Origin: an uncultured Flavobacteriales bacterium
GTDB taxonomy: Bacteria > Bacteroidota > Bacteroidia > Flavobacteriales > BACL11
NCBI GenBank assembly: GCA_905478555.1
Contig: CAJQIZ010000031.1
Span: 1 to 64,000, forward strand
Length of the DNA: 64,000 bases
Direction: 5' to 3'
Positions within the stretch are counted from its first letter, which is position 1; every line of letters starts with the position of its first letter. Shown piece after piece: positions 47,977 through 57,642 of this stretch. The translations under genes and the position numbers were made by a program. Below the pieces are notes generated by a model. It was not told the origin of the DNA, did no database searches, and saw only the letters and a program-made list of their open reading frames with translations.

Positions 47977-48591
47977 TTAAAACAGACCATTAATTTCTGC
48001 ATCAATCTTTTCTATAATAGAACCTAAATCTTCTTCATTCTCTGAAAAATTAATATTATCTACATCAATAATAAGCAATTTTCCACTATCATAACTCTCA
48101 ATCCAAGCTTCATATCTATCATTTAACTGAGTTAAATAATCTAAACGAATACTATTTTCATAATCTCTACCTCTTTTCTGAATTTGTTCTACTAAAGTAG
48201 GAACAGAAGCTCTTAAATAAATAAGTAAATCTGGACCATCTACTAATGAATCCATTAAACTAAATAATTCCTTGTAATTATCAAAATCTCTAGATGACAT
48301 TAAACCCATAGAATGCAAGTTAGGAGCAAAAATAAAAGCATCTTCATATATTGTACGATCCTGAATAAAGTCTTTGTCTGATTTCTTAATATCAATAATC
48401 TGACGAAATCTACTATTTAAGAAGAAGACCTGAAGATTAAAACTCCATCTCTGCATCTCTTTATAAAAATCATTAAGATAAGGATTATTCTCTACATCTT
48501 CAAAATGAGGACTCCACTTATAGTGCTTTGCTAATTTTGTAGTAAGAGTTGTTTTACCACTTCCAATATTCCCAGCTATAGCTACATGCAT
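47977..48591 (-). CDS. Deoxynucleoside kinase (dGK/dAK-like), copy 1
   Basis: 204 residues. P-loop AGNIGSGKTTLT, the ED and ENNPYLNDFYKEM acceptor region, QDRTIYEDAFIF (DRS-like) and the lid RGRDYE. Phosphorylates deoxynucleosides for salvage. A second paralogue is at 53318. The two share the P-loop and RGRDYE lid but differ elsewhere (QDRTIYED here against TEFRISDY there), so they may have different base preference. Confidence 0.9.
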   Translation of the reverse strand: MHVAIAGNIGSGKTTLTTKLAKHYKWSPHFEDVENNPYLNDFYKEMQRWSFNLQVFFLNSRFRQIIDIKKSDKDFIQDRTIYEDAFIFAPNLHSMGLMSSRDFDNYKELFSLMDSLVDGPDLLIYLRASVPTLVEQIQKRGRDYENSIRLDYLTQLNDRYEAWIESYDSGKLLIIDVDNINFSENEEDLGSIIEKIDAEINGLF

Positions 48592-48665
48592 GTTTTTAAA
48601 ATTTTTGATAAAAATAAGAAACTTTATTGTTTTTTCCCAAATTACTTTATCAGATAGAAATAATG

Positions 48666-50183
48666 TTAATAAGTTGTATCCATCAACAATATTTCATTAA
48701 AAATACTTGAGGAATCATCTAACCTAGGAACCTTATACTGACCTCCTAATCTATCAGAATTCTTTAACCAATTGTAAAATAAATACTTTTTAGCTACATA
48801 TACTTCTAAAGGCAGCAATACAAAACTACCAGTTCTCTTTGCATCATAATCAGAATTTAAATTTCTCAAAATGTCATCTAAATCTGTTTGAAAATTAAGA
48901 ATAGAGATGGGAGGGATGTTAAACTCAATAATCCACTTATGAAATGCTACTCCTTTTTCAATAAAAATAGCAGTAGCTATAAAATCAGAAACAGAACAAT
49001 TATATTTCTTACAACATAAATCTATTCCAAGTTCAGCATTTTCAATTACAAGTTCTTCTCCTACTGCATTCAAAAAACTTTTAGTCCTCCCTACTATTTT
49101 TATTCTATATGGATATAAAGAAGTAAACCGAATAGTATCCCCAACAATATACCTCCATAAACCTGCATTAGTTGAAATCACTATTACATAAACCTCATCT
49201 ATTTTAACTTCTGACAAAGGTATCGCTATTCTCTCTCCATTATTATAATTAGAAAGTGGAATAAATTCATAAAATATGCCATAATCTAACATGAGTAATA
49301 AGTCCTTCTTATCTTTCTGATCCTGAATAGCAAAAAATCCTTCAGAAGCATTATAAGCTTCTAAATAATTCATATTATTAGTAGGAATTAATTTTTCAAA
49401 CTGAGATTTATAAGGACTAAAATTAACACCACCATGCATGTATAATTCTAGATTAGGCCAAATTTCTAAGATATTATTAGAACCCGACTTCTCTAACATC
49501 TTATTCATTAGCACTAAAACCCAAGAAGGAACACCAGTAATATTAGTAACATCTTCCTCTAAAGCCTGATTACATATCAACTCCAGTTTAGTTTCCCAAT
49601 CTTTTAACAATGCAGTTTTTAAATCAGGAACTCGGTGCATATTTACCCAAAATGGGAAATTATTAATTAAAATTGCAGATAAATCTCCATCAGTAAAACT
49701 ATGTAAACTATCTTTTTCTTGAGAACCACCCAGCATGAGCCCTTTTCCATTATATACATTTGTATTAGGGAAACTATTACAATATAGCGATAACATATCT
49801 TTCCCTCCTTTAAAATGGCAATCTTCTAAAGAATCAATACTAATAGGAATATACTTACTTTTATTATTTGTAGTTCCAGAGGACTTAGCAAACCATTTTA
49901 CTTCTCCTGGCCATAAAACATCTTTCTCTCCAATTCTTATTTTTTCAATATATGGAAACAATTCTTCATAGGTTCTGATAGGTATATTTTTACAGAACTC
50001 TAAATAATTATAAATGGACTTAAAACCATGTTCCTCACCAAACTGAGAATATCTACCTTTTTCCACTAAACTCCTAAATACTTCACCCTGCATCTGAACG
50101 GGATGTTTTCTAAACAAATCTATTTGATGAATTCTTTTTTTGATAACCCAGGAAAGAATTGAATTTTTAAAAGGGAGATTCAT
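48666..50183 (-). CDS. GH3-family adenylating enzyme
   Basis: 505 residues of the GH3 (auxin-responsive promoter) family of acyl-adenylate enzymes. Motifs: AKSSGTTNNKSKYIPIS (P-loop, about residue 100), LEAYNASEGFFAIQD and LWRYIVGDTIRFTSLYPYRI (adenylate grip), GRTKSFLNAVGEELVIENAE (hinge). In plants GH3 joins acyl acids to amino acids; bacterial members have unknown substrates. It is divergent from the DUF2797 gene with 41 bases between starts. Confidence 0.88.
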   Translation of the reverse strand: MNLPFKNSILSWVIKKRIHQIDLFRKHPVQMQGEVFRSLVEKGRYSQFGEEHGFKSIYNYLEFCKNIPIRTYEELFPYIEKIRIGEKDVLWPGEVKWFAKSSGTTNNKSKYIPISIDSLEDCHFKGGKDMLSLYCNSFPNTNVYNGKGLMLGGSQEKDSLHSFTDGDLSAILINNFPFWVNMHRVPDLKTALLKDWETKLELICNQALEEDVTNITGVPSWVLVLMNKMLEKSGSNNILEIWPNLELYMHGGVNFSPYKSQFEKLIPTNNMNYLEAYNASEGFFAIQDQKDKKDLLLMLDYGIFYEFIPLSNYNNGERIAIPLSEVKIDEVYVIVISTNAGLWRYIVGDTIRFTSLYPYRIKIVGRTKSFLNAVGEELVIENAELGIDLCCKKYNCSVSDFIATAIFIEKGVAFHKWIIEFNIPPISILNFQTDLDDILRNLNSDYDAKRTGSFVLLPLEVYVAKKYLFYNWLKNSDRLGGQYKVPRLDDSSSIFNEILLMDTTY

Positions 50184-50224
50184 TATAAATGTGTAATTTT
50201 AATGCTATAAAAATACAAAAAATT

Positions 50225-51046
50225 ATGAGGATAGATACCCTAAAAAAGATGGATACTGATTTACAAGATGTTGTACAATATACTCTTGACATTCATGGTG
50301 AAACTCATAATATGAACAATTATATTGGTAAAAATATAAAGATTGAATGGAGTGGAGATGTAATTTGTAGTTGCAAAAAAGTAATGAAAAAATTCTATCG
50401 TTCAGGTTTCTGTTACCAATGTTACTGGGACTCTCCAATGGCATCTCAAAGTATTTTTAAACCAGAATTATGTACGGCTCATTTAGGAATTGAAGAAAGA
50501 GATTTGGAATGGGAAAAAGAATTTCAAATCGCTCCTCATTATGTATACTTAGCAAACTCTAGTGGAATTAAAGTAGGAATTACAAGAGGTAGCCAAGGGG
50601 TGATAAGATGGATGGACCAAGGAGCAAGCCAAGCAATATTACTTGCAGAAGTACCAAACAGAAGGTTTTCAGGAGATATTGAAGTTTCCTTAAAGCGTTT
50701 TGTCGCGGATGTAACCAATTGGAGAAAGATGCTATCTGGCACTCCTGATTTTGTAGATTTAGTACAATTAAAAGAGGAACTCTCCCTACATGTACCAGAA
50801 GAATTGAAACAATATATTTTACCAAACAATACGGTAACCGAAATAAAATATCCTGTAAGAAAATATCCCACCAAAATTAAAAGTGTGAAATTAGAGCGTA
50901 CTCCAATTATTGAAGGGGAACTAATGGGAATAAAAGGACAATACCTACTATTAGATGAGGATAGAGTATTTAATATTCGTTCTCATGAAGGATTTATCTC
51001 TAAATTCTCTCATCAAGAAATAGCAAAACAAGGGTTATTATTTTAA
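50225..51046 (+). CDS. DUF2797 domain protein
   Basis: 273 residues from ATG 50225 (MRIDTLKKMDTDLQDVVQ). Two Cys pairs, ICSCKKVMKKFYRSGFCYQC, could bind zinc; the region VYLANSSGIKVGITRGSQGV, RWMDQGASQAILLAEVPNR follows. This arrangement matches DUF2797, an uncharacterised family with a GIY-YIG-like feature (KVGITR) that suggests an endonuclease fold. The end overlaps the convergent sppA stop by nine bases. Confidence 0.8.
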   Translation: MRIDTLKKMDTDLQDVVQYTLDIHGETHNMNNYIGKNIKIEWSGDVICSCKKVMKKFYRSGFCYQCYWDSPMASQSIFKPELCTAHLGIEERDLEWEKEFQIAPHYVYLANSSGIKVGITRGSQGVIRWMDQGASQAILLAEVPNRRFSGDIEVSLKRFVADVTNWRKMLSGTPDFVDLVQLKEELSLHVPEELKQYILPNNTVTEIKYPVRKYPTKIKSVKLERTPIIEGELMGIKGQYLLLDEDRVFNIRSHEGFISKFSHQEIAKQGLLF

Positions 51047-52768
51047 TTCCATTATAAAAGGTAATCGTGCCTGAATTTTATCTTTTGAATTTAAAAAATC
51101 TAACTGATTAATAGTTTCTTCAGATATATTTAAGAATTCCGGAAGTATAATTTTATGTTCCATAGAGAATCCTTTTAGTAATTCCTTTATGTGATCTGTT
51201 TTCTTTGGAAGTGTAATAATTCTGTAATCCTCTAATTCTGCTAACTCAGCAGCGCTTACAATTGCAGCTTCCAATCCTCCTAGTTCATCAATAAGTCCGA
51301 TAGAAAGAGCGTCTACTCCACTCCAAATTCTACCCTGTCCTATTTCATCAACTTGTTGCTTTGTAATTCCTCTCCCTTCCGAAACATGAGTGATAAATGT
51401 TTCATAAATATCTTCTACTGAATTCTGAATGACACTAACCTCTTCATCACTTAATCTTCTGTATCCCATACCTATATCAGAATGTTTATGAGTCTTTACC
51501 GTTTCAATATAAATACCTAATTTCTCATTCAAAAACTTCTTGGTATTCGGGACTATTCCAAATACACCAATAGATCCTGTAAGTGTACTATTATTTGCAA
51601 AAATTCTATCAGCATTACAAGCAATATAATAACCTCCACTTGCTGCATAGTCACCCATAGAAACTACAATCTTTTTCTTCTGTTTTGCCAAGTTTATCTC
51701 CCTCCAAATGATTTCTGAAGCTAAAGCGCTTCCTCCTGGAGAATTTACTCTTAAAACTATCGCTTTTACATTCTCGTCTTCAGATGCTTCTTTAATTGCT
51801 TCTACAGTAGTTTCGGAACCAATAGTATTATAACTTCCTTTCCCAGTATTAATAGCTCCTGTTGCATAAATAATAGCGATTTTATTATTGCTAACAGAAG
51901 TTTTAGGGTTCTTGACTTTCATATAATCTGTTAGAGTGATTTCATTGTCCGATAAATCTTCTAATTCTGACAAAAATTCATCTTCATAAAAAATCTCATC
52001 AATAATTTTTCTATCTAAACATTTTATTGATGAACTCAAATCCATATTATTTATCATTATATGAATCTCTTCTGAAGAAATTCCTTCTCTTGCAGTTGCA
52101 ATACCATCAATCATATAATCAGAAAGAGAATTTACGAATTTCTCCAATTGATCTCTATTTTCCTTGCTCATTTGATTGTACATGAATGGTTCTACAGCTC
52201 CTTTGAATTTTCCATGTCGGATAATTTGAGCTTCAATACCTAATTTGTCCATCAATCCTTTATAAAACATAACTCCAATACTCAATCCTTTTAACTCAAT
52301 GATTCCCTCAGGGTTTAATGCTATTTTTTCTGAAACAGATGCTAAATAATAAGCAGCCTGATTATAACTATCTGCATAAGAATAAATAAATTTTCCGCTT
52401 TCTTTAAATTCCAATAACTTATTTCTAATTTCTTCAATCTGAGAAAAACCAGCGTTCACTGATGAAAAATTCAAATAGATTCCTTTGATCTTATCATCAT
52501 TTTTTGCTTTTTCAATGTTATCTAAAATATCTTTAAACTCTACACTTTCTTGCGGTGAAAAATCCATAATATTTATAGCATCAAATGGATTCCCTGAAGT
52601 TTGATCTAAAATCTGATCGTTAAATTCAATCTTCAAAACTGAATTATCTTTTACAATAATTTCCTGTTCTGCTTTCGGAATAAGTATTGCGACTAATATT
52701 AAAAATAAAACTACTAACAGAATTAAAGAAAGTAGTCTGGAAAATGTGCTTTTTAGGAAGTTTTTCAT
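51038..52768 (-). CDS. sppA: Signal peptide peptidase SppA, 67K type
   Basis: 576 residues: one N-terminal membrane helix (LLSLILLVVLFLILVAILIP), then two ClpP-like domains. The catalytic Lys comes from the N-terminal domain (RHGKFKGAVEPF) and the Ser from the C-terminal one (MGDYAASGGYYIAC); RVNSPGGSA is the second conserved block. It degrades leftover signal peptides in the inner membrane. Divergent from folK. Confidence 0.95.
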   Translation of the reverse strand: MKNFLKSTFSRLLSLILLVVLFLILVAILIPKAEQEIIVKDNSVLKIEFNDQILDQTSGNPFDAINIMDFSPQESVEFKDILDNIEKAKNDDKIKGIYLNFSSVNAGFSQIEEIRNKLLEFKESGKFIYSYADSYNQAAYYLASVSEKIALNPEGIIELKGLSIGVMFYKGLMDKLGIEAQIIRHGKFKGAVEPFMYNQMSKENRDQLEKFVNSLSDYMIDGIATAREGISSEEIHIMINNMDLSSSIKCLDRKIIDEIFYEDEFLSELEDLSDNEITLTDYMKVKNPKTSVSNNKIAIIYATGAINTGKGSYNTIGSETTVEAIKEASEDENVKAIVLRVNSPGGSALASEIIWREINLAKQKKKIVVSMGDYAASGGYYIACNADRIFANNSTLTGSIGVFGIVPNTKKFLNEKLGIYIETVKTHKHSDIGMGYRRLSDEEVSVIQNSVEDIYETFITHVSEGRGITKQQVDEIGQGRIWSGVDALSIGLIDELGGLEAAIVSAAELAELEDYRIITLPKKTDHIKELLKGFSMEHKIILPEFLNISEETINQLDFLNSKDKIQARLPFIMELK

Positions 52769-52848
52769 AATTAAAATTTAAGAGTATAAAATTACAAAAA
52801 AAAATCTAATCATTTGTTTGCTATTCATATATTTGAAATTCAATTTTT

Positions 52849-53334
52849 ATGAATATAATTTACATACAGATAGGTAGTAATATGGGAAATAGGATTTCCT
52901 ATATCGAGAGAAGTATGCAAGAAATTGAACAAGAAATAGGAGAAGTTATTTGCAGTTCTAAAATATATGAAAGTAGTCCTTGGGGAGTAACAAATCAAAA
53001 TAATTTCTTGAATAGCGTAATAAAAGTTCAAACTAAATATTCTGCAGAAATTGTTTTAAAAAAATTACAAGCAATAGAAAAGAAACTAGGAAGAGTGAGA
53101 AAAGAAAAATGGGGTGAAAGAAAGATAGATATAGATATTTTATTCTTCAATTCTGAGATAATAAATACAGAAAATTTAAAAGTTCCACACCCCTACATTC
53201 AAGATAGAAGATTTGTTTTAGTACCTCTATCTGAAATTGCTATAAATTATAATCATCCTGTTTTACAAAAAGACATATTTACATTATTTAAAGAATGCAC
53301 TGATACAGAAAAAGTTTATGAATATGCAATTTAA
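52849..53334 (+). CDS. folK: 2-amino-4-hydroxy-6-hydroxymethyldihydropteridine pyrophosphokinase
   Basis: 161 residues. GSNMGNRISYIERSMQEIEQ, SKIYESSPWGVTNQNNFLNSV, RKEKWGERKIDIDILFFN and VPHPYIQDRRFVLVPLSEIA are the full set of HPPK motifs. It transfers pyrophosphate from ATP to the pterin before folP. The next gene starts inside its last codons (53318), giving translational coupling to a deoxynucleoside kinase. Confidence 0.96.
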   Translation: MNIIYIQIGSNMGNRISYIERSMQEIEQEIGEVICSSKIYESSPWGVTNQNNFLNSVIKVQTKYSAEIVLKKLQAIEKKLGRVRKEKWGERKIDIDILFFNSEIINTENLKVPHPYIQDRRFVLVPLSEIAINYNHPVLQKDIFTLFKECTDTEKVYEYAI

Positions 53335-53962
53335 TTTTATTGTAATAGAAGGGAATATTGGTAGTGGAAAAACGAGCCTTAGCAAAAAAATTGCAAACAA
53401 TTTTAACGGAAAGTTAATTTTAGAAGAATTTGCAGATAACCCATTCTTACCAAAATTTTATAAAGAAGCAGAAAGAAATGCCTTTCCGTTAGAGCTATCG
53501 TTTATGGCAGAAAGATTTCAGCAATTAAGTGGAGAGAAAAGTAAAGCTGATTTATTTACAGAATTTCGAATTTCAGATTATTCATTTTTTAAGTCCACCC
53601 TTTTTGCACAAAACAATCTCAAAGAAGATGAACTCAACCTCTTTAAGCAACTGTATCATATTATGTTCTCTTCTGTAAGGAAACCAGATCTATTAGTTTA
53701 TCTACACTCGAAAGTAGAAAGATTACAAGAAAATATAAAGAAAAGAGGAAGAGATTACGAACAAAACATAAAAGATGAATATCTGAAAAATATTGAAGAA
53801 AAATATTTTGATTATCTAAAAAAACAAAATGATTTTCCAGTATTAATATTAGATGTTTCTGAAGCAGACTTTATAGAAGATGAGAAAATATACCAACAAA
53901 TAATTTGGGAAATACAACACTTTGATAAGAGTGAAAAAATAAAGAAATTAATTTTAAGATAA
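53318..53962 (+). CDS. Deoxynucleoside kinase, copy 2
   Basis: 214 residues. P-loop EGNIGSGKTSLSKK, EEFADNPFLPKFYKEAERNA, RISDYSFFKST and the lid KRGRDYE. Same family as the gene at 47977. Two starts, 53318 and 53324 (MNMQFN), are possible; both lie in the folK 3' end. It is convergent with the sulfotransferase, with stops overlapping by 9 bases. Confidence 0.9.
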   Translation: MNMQFNFIVIEGNIGSGKTSLSKKIANNFNGKLILEEFADNPFLPKFYKEAERNAFPLELSFMAERFQQLSGEKSKADLFTEFRISDYSFFKSTLFAQNNLKEDELNLFKQLYHIMFSSVRKPDLLVYLHSKVERLQENIKKRGRDYEQNIKDEYLKNIEEKYFDYLKKQNDFPVLILDVSEADFIEDEKIYQQIIWEIQHFDKSEKIKKLILR

Positions 53963-54853
53963 CCAATTACTCAAATCCTTATCTATTAGTTTTTCTAATT
54001 TTAGTATTTCTTCTCTATAGTATTTATCTGTTAATTCTTTTCTCAAAACAGAATCTAACTTTTTAGTATCCTTATATACCGATTTAAAAAGTAAATTCAC
54101 AATAAAAGTTGGGAGATAATCAGAAATTGCAAATTTTGGCATCAAATTATAATACCTCATCTTTTTCAGAATAAAACCTAAAATTCCCTTTGGATTTCCA
54201 GAAACATTTGATTTTTTTGAAACATCAATTTCAATATTCTCATCTACATTCAGAAATTTAAAAATATCTTTTAGAGTTTCTTTGGGATTTTTCACTAAAT
54301 CTTCAAACAAATAAACCTTTATATTTTCTTTAGGAAAAAGATTATAATACCGTTTTAACTGAACAGAATAAAACCCTTTCTGAATGTAATGATACAAAGG
54401 ACTCCAATTATCGCTTATTCTTTCCTTTTCTATTTTAATTGCATGTTCAAATGAATTTACATTTTCTCTATCCGCTCTTTTAGTATGCAAAAAATTAGAA
54501 TAAGCCCTATCAGTAGGTTGTCGTAAAATGGCTATAATTTTTACATCCGGAAGATGTTCTTTTATTAAATAAGGAGCCTTTTCATTGTAGATATAAGCAG
54601 GAGAAGCTTCACCAATTGAAGATTCATTTTCAACCGAACTAAACATAGAAAAATAATCCAATAAAGAATTTACTTTTTTACTCTTACTACCTAGCACTTT
54701 AAAATCTGTATTCTGATTAAAGTTATTAAAGAACATTGGTTCTTTAACTTTAGTCATGAAAATATCAGGGTGTTGTTTTAGATAGGTACATATAGATGTT
54801 GTAGCCGCTTTCATGGCACCGATTATAATAAAATTTGGTTTCTTTTCTTCCAT
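53954..54853 (-). CDS. PAPS-dependent sulfotransferase family protein
   Basis: 299 residues. The PAPS 5'-phosphosulfate loop is IIGAMKAATTSICTYLKQHP near residue 11, KEPMFFNNF follows, and the 3'-phosphate loop is AILRQPTDRAYSNF near residue 115. FEDLVKNPKETLKDIFKFLN is typical of heparan-type and bacterial sulfotransferases. It moves sulfate onto a hydroxyl of a sugar, lipid or peptide; the acceptor is not known. No other sulfation gene is near. Confidence 0.85.
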   Translation of the reverse strand: MEEKKPNFIIIGAMKAATTSICTYLKQHPDIFMTKVKEPMFFNNFNQNTDFKVLGSKSKKVNSLLDYFSMFSSVENESSIGEASPAYIYNEKAPYLIKEHLPDVKIIAILRQPTDRAYSNFLHTKRADRENVNSFEHAIKIEKERISDNWSPLYHYIQKGFYSVQLKRYYNLFPKENIKVYLFEDLVKNPKETLKDIFKFLNVDENIEIDVSKKSNVSGNPKGILGFILKKMRYYNLMPKFAISDYLPTFIVNLLFKSVYKDTKKLDSVLRKELTDKYYREEILKLEKLIDKDLSNWLS

Positions 54854-54867
54854 TTGACTTTATACAA

Positions 54868-54893
54868 AAGAACCCCAAATAAATGGGGTTCTT
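54868..54893. terminator. Terminator between sulfotransferase and TPR lipoprotein genes
   Basis: AAGAACCCCA-aataaa-TGGGGTTCTT, a perfect 10-bp stem, 23 bases past the stop of the minus-strand TPR lipoprotein gene (54916) and before the sulfotransferase start. Confidence 0.8.
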
Positions 54894-54915
54894 AAAGTTG
54901 TTTCAATATGATGTT

Positions 54916-56589
54916 TTATTTTGTAAGAGAGATAAATTTCTCATGTTCTCTGTAGTTCACAAATTCTAAATCATTTATAGCTTCTATTTTATACAACTCA
55001 GAATTCTGAAGAGCTTTTTCTAAATTTGCAAATAACATAGTTTCGTTTCCTGCTCTTGCACCTGCAATTGCATTTAAGTAATAACAAGCATCAGTAATTT
55101 CGTTACAACTAGAATTACTATTTCCATTTAGGATACTTGCAAGTGCCGCATTATAAGAGTTACCTCTTAATGCAGCTGTAGCAGATCTGTAATCACCTTG
55201 TCTGATATCTAAAATAGCTTGGTTAGTAGCATTTGTATTTGCTTTATCAAATAATTTTTGAGCTTTATTTAATTCTCCATTCCAAGAAGCAATAATTCCT
55301 AAATTAGTAAGAACTGATGATGTATTCGCTCCACCATTTTCTTTTGATTTATTTAAGTAAATTAGTGCATTTTTAGAATCTCCATTATTTAAATACGAAA
55401 CAGCAATATTGTTATACGCTCTCCAGTCGTTATGTAAACTAATAGCAGAATTTAAAATATTCAAACTATAAGAAGAGTTCTCTTCTAGAGTAGCAGAGTA
55501 CAACAATTCTTCCACAGATAATTCTGAAGGGTTTGTGGTTGAAAGTAATACAATTTCTTCTCTTGTTCTTTTTGGTTCGTAAGAATTTATTGTTATCTCT
55601 GATTTTCTTAAGTATTGTAAAACATCTCCTTCTAAAGCATCATACACCTGAGACATATCTTCTAACAACTCTCCTCTTTCCTTCAATGTTTTTTCTTTAT
55701 TTCTGTTTGACAAACTTAATATAGTACTCTTTTCAGCAATTACAGAATTCTGAACTAAATCATTAAATCCATCCCAATCTGCACCAGCAGAAGAGATAAT
55801 ATATTTCGAATCATCAGAAGAACCATCTGCTTTCCATCTTTTTAATAAAGATTTAGTATAATTAAGAGTAATGATGTTTCTGTCATCAGAAAGATCTGTA
55901 TTTACTTTTTCTGTGCCTTCAGGTGAGGCAGAAGATTTAACAACAAATGACTCCGTTTTATAACCTGATTTTATAAATTCTTGTAATTTCTTCACATCAG
56001 CATCACTCTTTTCAGTAGTACGGATATTACTTTTATTTACTAAGAAATAGATAGTAGCTGTTTCTGATAAAATTGTTTCTTCATCATAACCATGATTCGC
56101 AATTGCCACAATTTCATCATTAGCAACTCTCTGTGAAGTAGAGATAACTCCACTAGCAATAGTTACAGGTCCTAAAACCTTACTATCATCTTCCAAACTA
56201 GCAACTGCTCTTAATTCCAAAGTAGAATTATTCATATCTTGATTATACACAATTCTATCTGAGTAAGTAAAATCACCACCCGATTCAAAGAAGATAGTAG
56301 TTTCACCACCAGTAGCTTGCTCCCCTTGTAGAATGACTGATTTTAATTTTGATTCTACCAAATTATTATCAATTATAACAGGAGTGATTTCTACTATAGC
56401 TTTTTTAGCAAAGTATTTTTCCGGAAAATTTCCAGTTAACTCAACCGTCACTTCTCCCCCATGAACCTCTAATACTTTTGGTGTTTGCTCATAGATAACT
56501 TTATCATAATCAGAAGACATCTTTTCAAGTCCGCATCCAAAAAATGACATTATAATCGAAGCGGATAAAAATATTTTAATATTATTCAT
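54916..56589 (-). CDS. TPR-repeat lipoprotein
   Basis: 557 residues. Signal peptide with lipobox MSFFGCGLEK. Residues about 30-150 form a beta-rich domain (EVHGGEVTVELTGNFPEKYF, then ITPVIIDNN), and residues about 200-250 contain YKTESFVVKSSASPEGTEKV (OmpA-like spacing). The C-terminal part has TPR-like helices (WRAYNNIAVSYLNNGDSKNA, LTNLGIIASWNGELNKAQKL). This architecture is common in outer-membrane lipoproteins that assemble OmpA-type complexes; the precise role is not known. A -7 element lies upstream at 56613. Confidence 0.8.
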   Translation of the reverse strand: MNNIKIFLSASIIMSFFGCGLEKMSSDYDKVIYEQTPKVLEVHGGEVTVELTGNFPEKYFAKKAIVEITPVIIDNNLVESKLKSVILQGEQATGGETTIFFESGGDFTYSDRIVYNQDMNNSTLELRAVASLEDDSKVLGPVTIASGVISTSQRVANDEIVAIANHGYDEETILSETATIYFLVNKSNIRTTEKSDADVKKLQEFIKSGYKTESFVVKSSASPEGTEKVNTDLSDDRNIITLNYTKSLLKRWKADGSSDDSKYIISSAGADWDGFNDLVQNSVIAEKSTILSLSNRNKEKTLKERGELLEDMSQVYDALEGDVLQYLRKSEITINSYEPKRTREEIVLLSTTNPSELSVEELLYSATLEENSSYSLNILNSAISLHNDWRAYNNIAVSYLNNGDSKNALIYLNKSKENGGANTSSVLTNLGIIASWNGELNKAQKLFDKANTNATNQAILDIRQGDYRSATAALRGNSYNAALASILNGNSNSSCNEITDACYYLNAIAGARAGNETMLFANLEKALQNSELYKIEAINDLEFVNYREHEKFISLTK

Positions 56590-56612
56590 TTTATTAATTT
56601 TATTATTTCATG

Positions 56613-56620
56613 CAAATATA
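56613..56620 (-). promoter_or_regulatory. -7 promoter element of the TPR lipoprotein gene
   Basis: Minus strand TATATTTG, 23 bases upstream of the ATG at 56589. Confidence 0.5.
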
Positions 56621-56706
56621 TAATTAATGATATTAAAAATAAGAGACTGTAACTTAATATTTATTAGGATATTAACATATTTATTAATACAAAAAAAGTT
56701 AAATTT

Positions 56707-57101
56707 GAAGAATTTTTTAAAAACATGACCAGAAATTTACTTACAATGTATCTATTTTACAAGAGGAAGTTACTTTATCAACTCTTCCAATTTAAGAAGA
56801 ATAGCGACTATTGCTATGATTATGGACAACAATCCTTAGAAAAGATTAAATGTAATTGGGAATACGGACAAAACGGATCAACAAATAGCAATCAAAATCT
56901 GTCCCTAAAAAGATTTCAAGAGTTAATAAAAATTTATCAGAAAATTTTGGTGTTGAAAAAAATAGATTTGAAAGCATTAGTAAAGGAGAAGAATATAATC
57001 TTGCTACAGAAATAACTTCTCAGCATTCCCAAACAACAATACATTATCAGAGATCAACAGAAGAGTTGATTTTAAAATTATTGATTAACTTTATAAAATA
57101 A
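56707..57101 (+). pseudogene. Decayed OmpA-family C-terminal domain
   Basis: Three frames spliced together rebuild an OmpA/MotB peptidoglycan-binding domain. Frame B gives IYFTRGSYFINSSNLRRIAT, IAMIMDNNP, a TAG stop, then KRLNVIGNTDKT. Frame A gives GSTNSNQNLSLKRFQELIK. Frame C gives NLSENFGVEKNRFESISKGE and EYNLATEITSQHSQTTIHYQ, ending at TAA 57099-57101. At least two frameshifts and one nonsense codon interrupt it, and no upstream part exists (a stop precedes it). An intact-looking 96-residue ORF (56725-57015) is only one of these frames. It sits directly behind the TPR lipoprotein gene, itself OmpA-like, and its end overlaps the methyltransferase gene. Confidence 0.7.
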
Positions 57102-57605
57102 GTCCCACAATACTACCCCAATACTAACTGATATATTTAAGGAATGTTTAGTTCCGATTTGAGGTATTTCTATACATACATCACATAAATCAACAACAGA
57201 CTGTTGTACCCCATTTACTTCATTACCAAACACAACAACTAAAGGTTTTTCTGTTGATTTAAAATTATTTAGCATTACTGAATTCGATACTTGTTCTATA
57301 GCACAAACTAAATAACCTTCCTTCCTTAACTTCAATACTACCTCATCTGTTTTCTCCGCATGTTCCCATTCCACAGAGTTAGTAGATCCTAATGCCGATT
57401 TACGAATTTCTTTATTTGGAGGAGTAGAGGTAATGCCACACAAATATATTTTCTCAATACGAAATGCATCTGAAGTACGAAATGCAGAACCTACATTTAA
57501 AGCGGACCTTACATTATCAAGAACTACAATAATTGGAGTTTTTTTTGAATTTTTAAAGTTATCAACACTTATTCTTTCTAATTCGCTATTTTTTAACTTA
57601 CGCAT
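57078..57605 (-). CDS. SpoU/TrmH-family RNA 2'-O-methyltransferase
   Basis: 175 residues. SPOUT knot with the three motifs: [18 protein letters not shown] (motif 1), [18 protein letters not shown] (motif 2) and [20 protein letters not shown] (motif 3, SAM binding). It methylates a ribose in tRNA or rRNA; TrmH, TrmL or RlmB cannot be told apart. Divergent from mutS, with a 37-base gap. Confidence 0.9.
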   Translation of the reverse strand: MRKLKNSELERISVDNFKNSKKTPIIVVLDNVRSALNVGSAFRTSDAFRIEKIYLCGITSTPPNKEIRKSALGSTNSVEWEHAEKTDEVVLKLRKEGYLVCAIEQVSNSVMLNNFKSTEKPLVVVFGNEVNGVQQSVVDLCDVCIEIPQIGTKHSLNISVSIGVVLWDLFYKVNQ

Positions 57606-57609
57606 ATAT

Positions 57610-57617
57610 TATATTTG
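57610..57617 (+). promoter_or_regulatory. -7 promoter element of mutS
   Basis: TATATTTG, 25 bases upstream of the TTG start at 57643, in the gap between the methyltransferase gene and mutS. Confidence 0.5.
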
Positions 57618-57642
57618 TAATTGCAAAATTACAACAATTAAA

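Noticed and set aside
56725-57015. A 96-residue plus-strand ORF as a real gene
   Set aside because: It is one of three frames of a broken OmpA-type domain; its N-terminal half does not resemble the domain, and only the middle matches.
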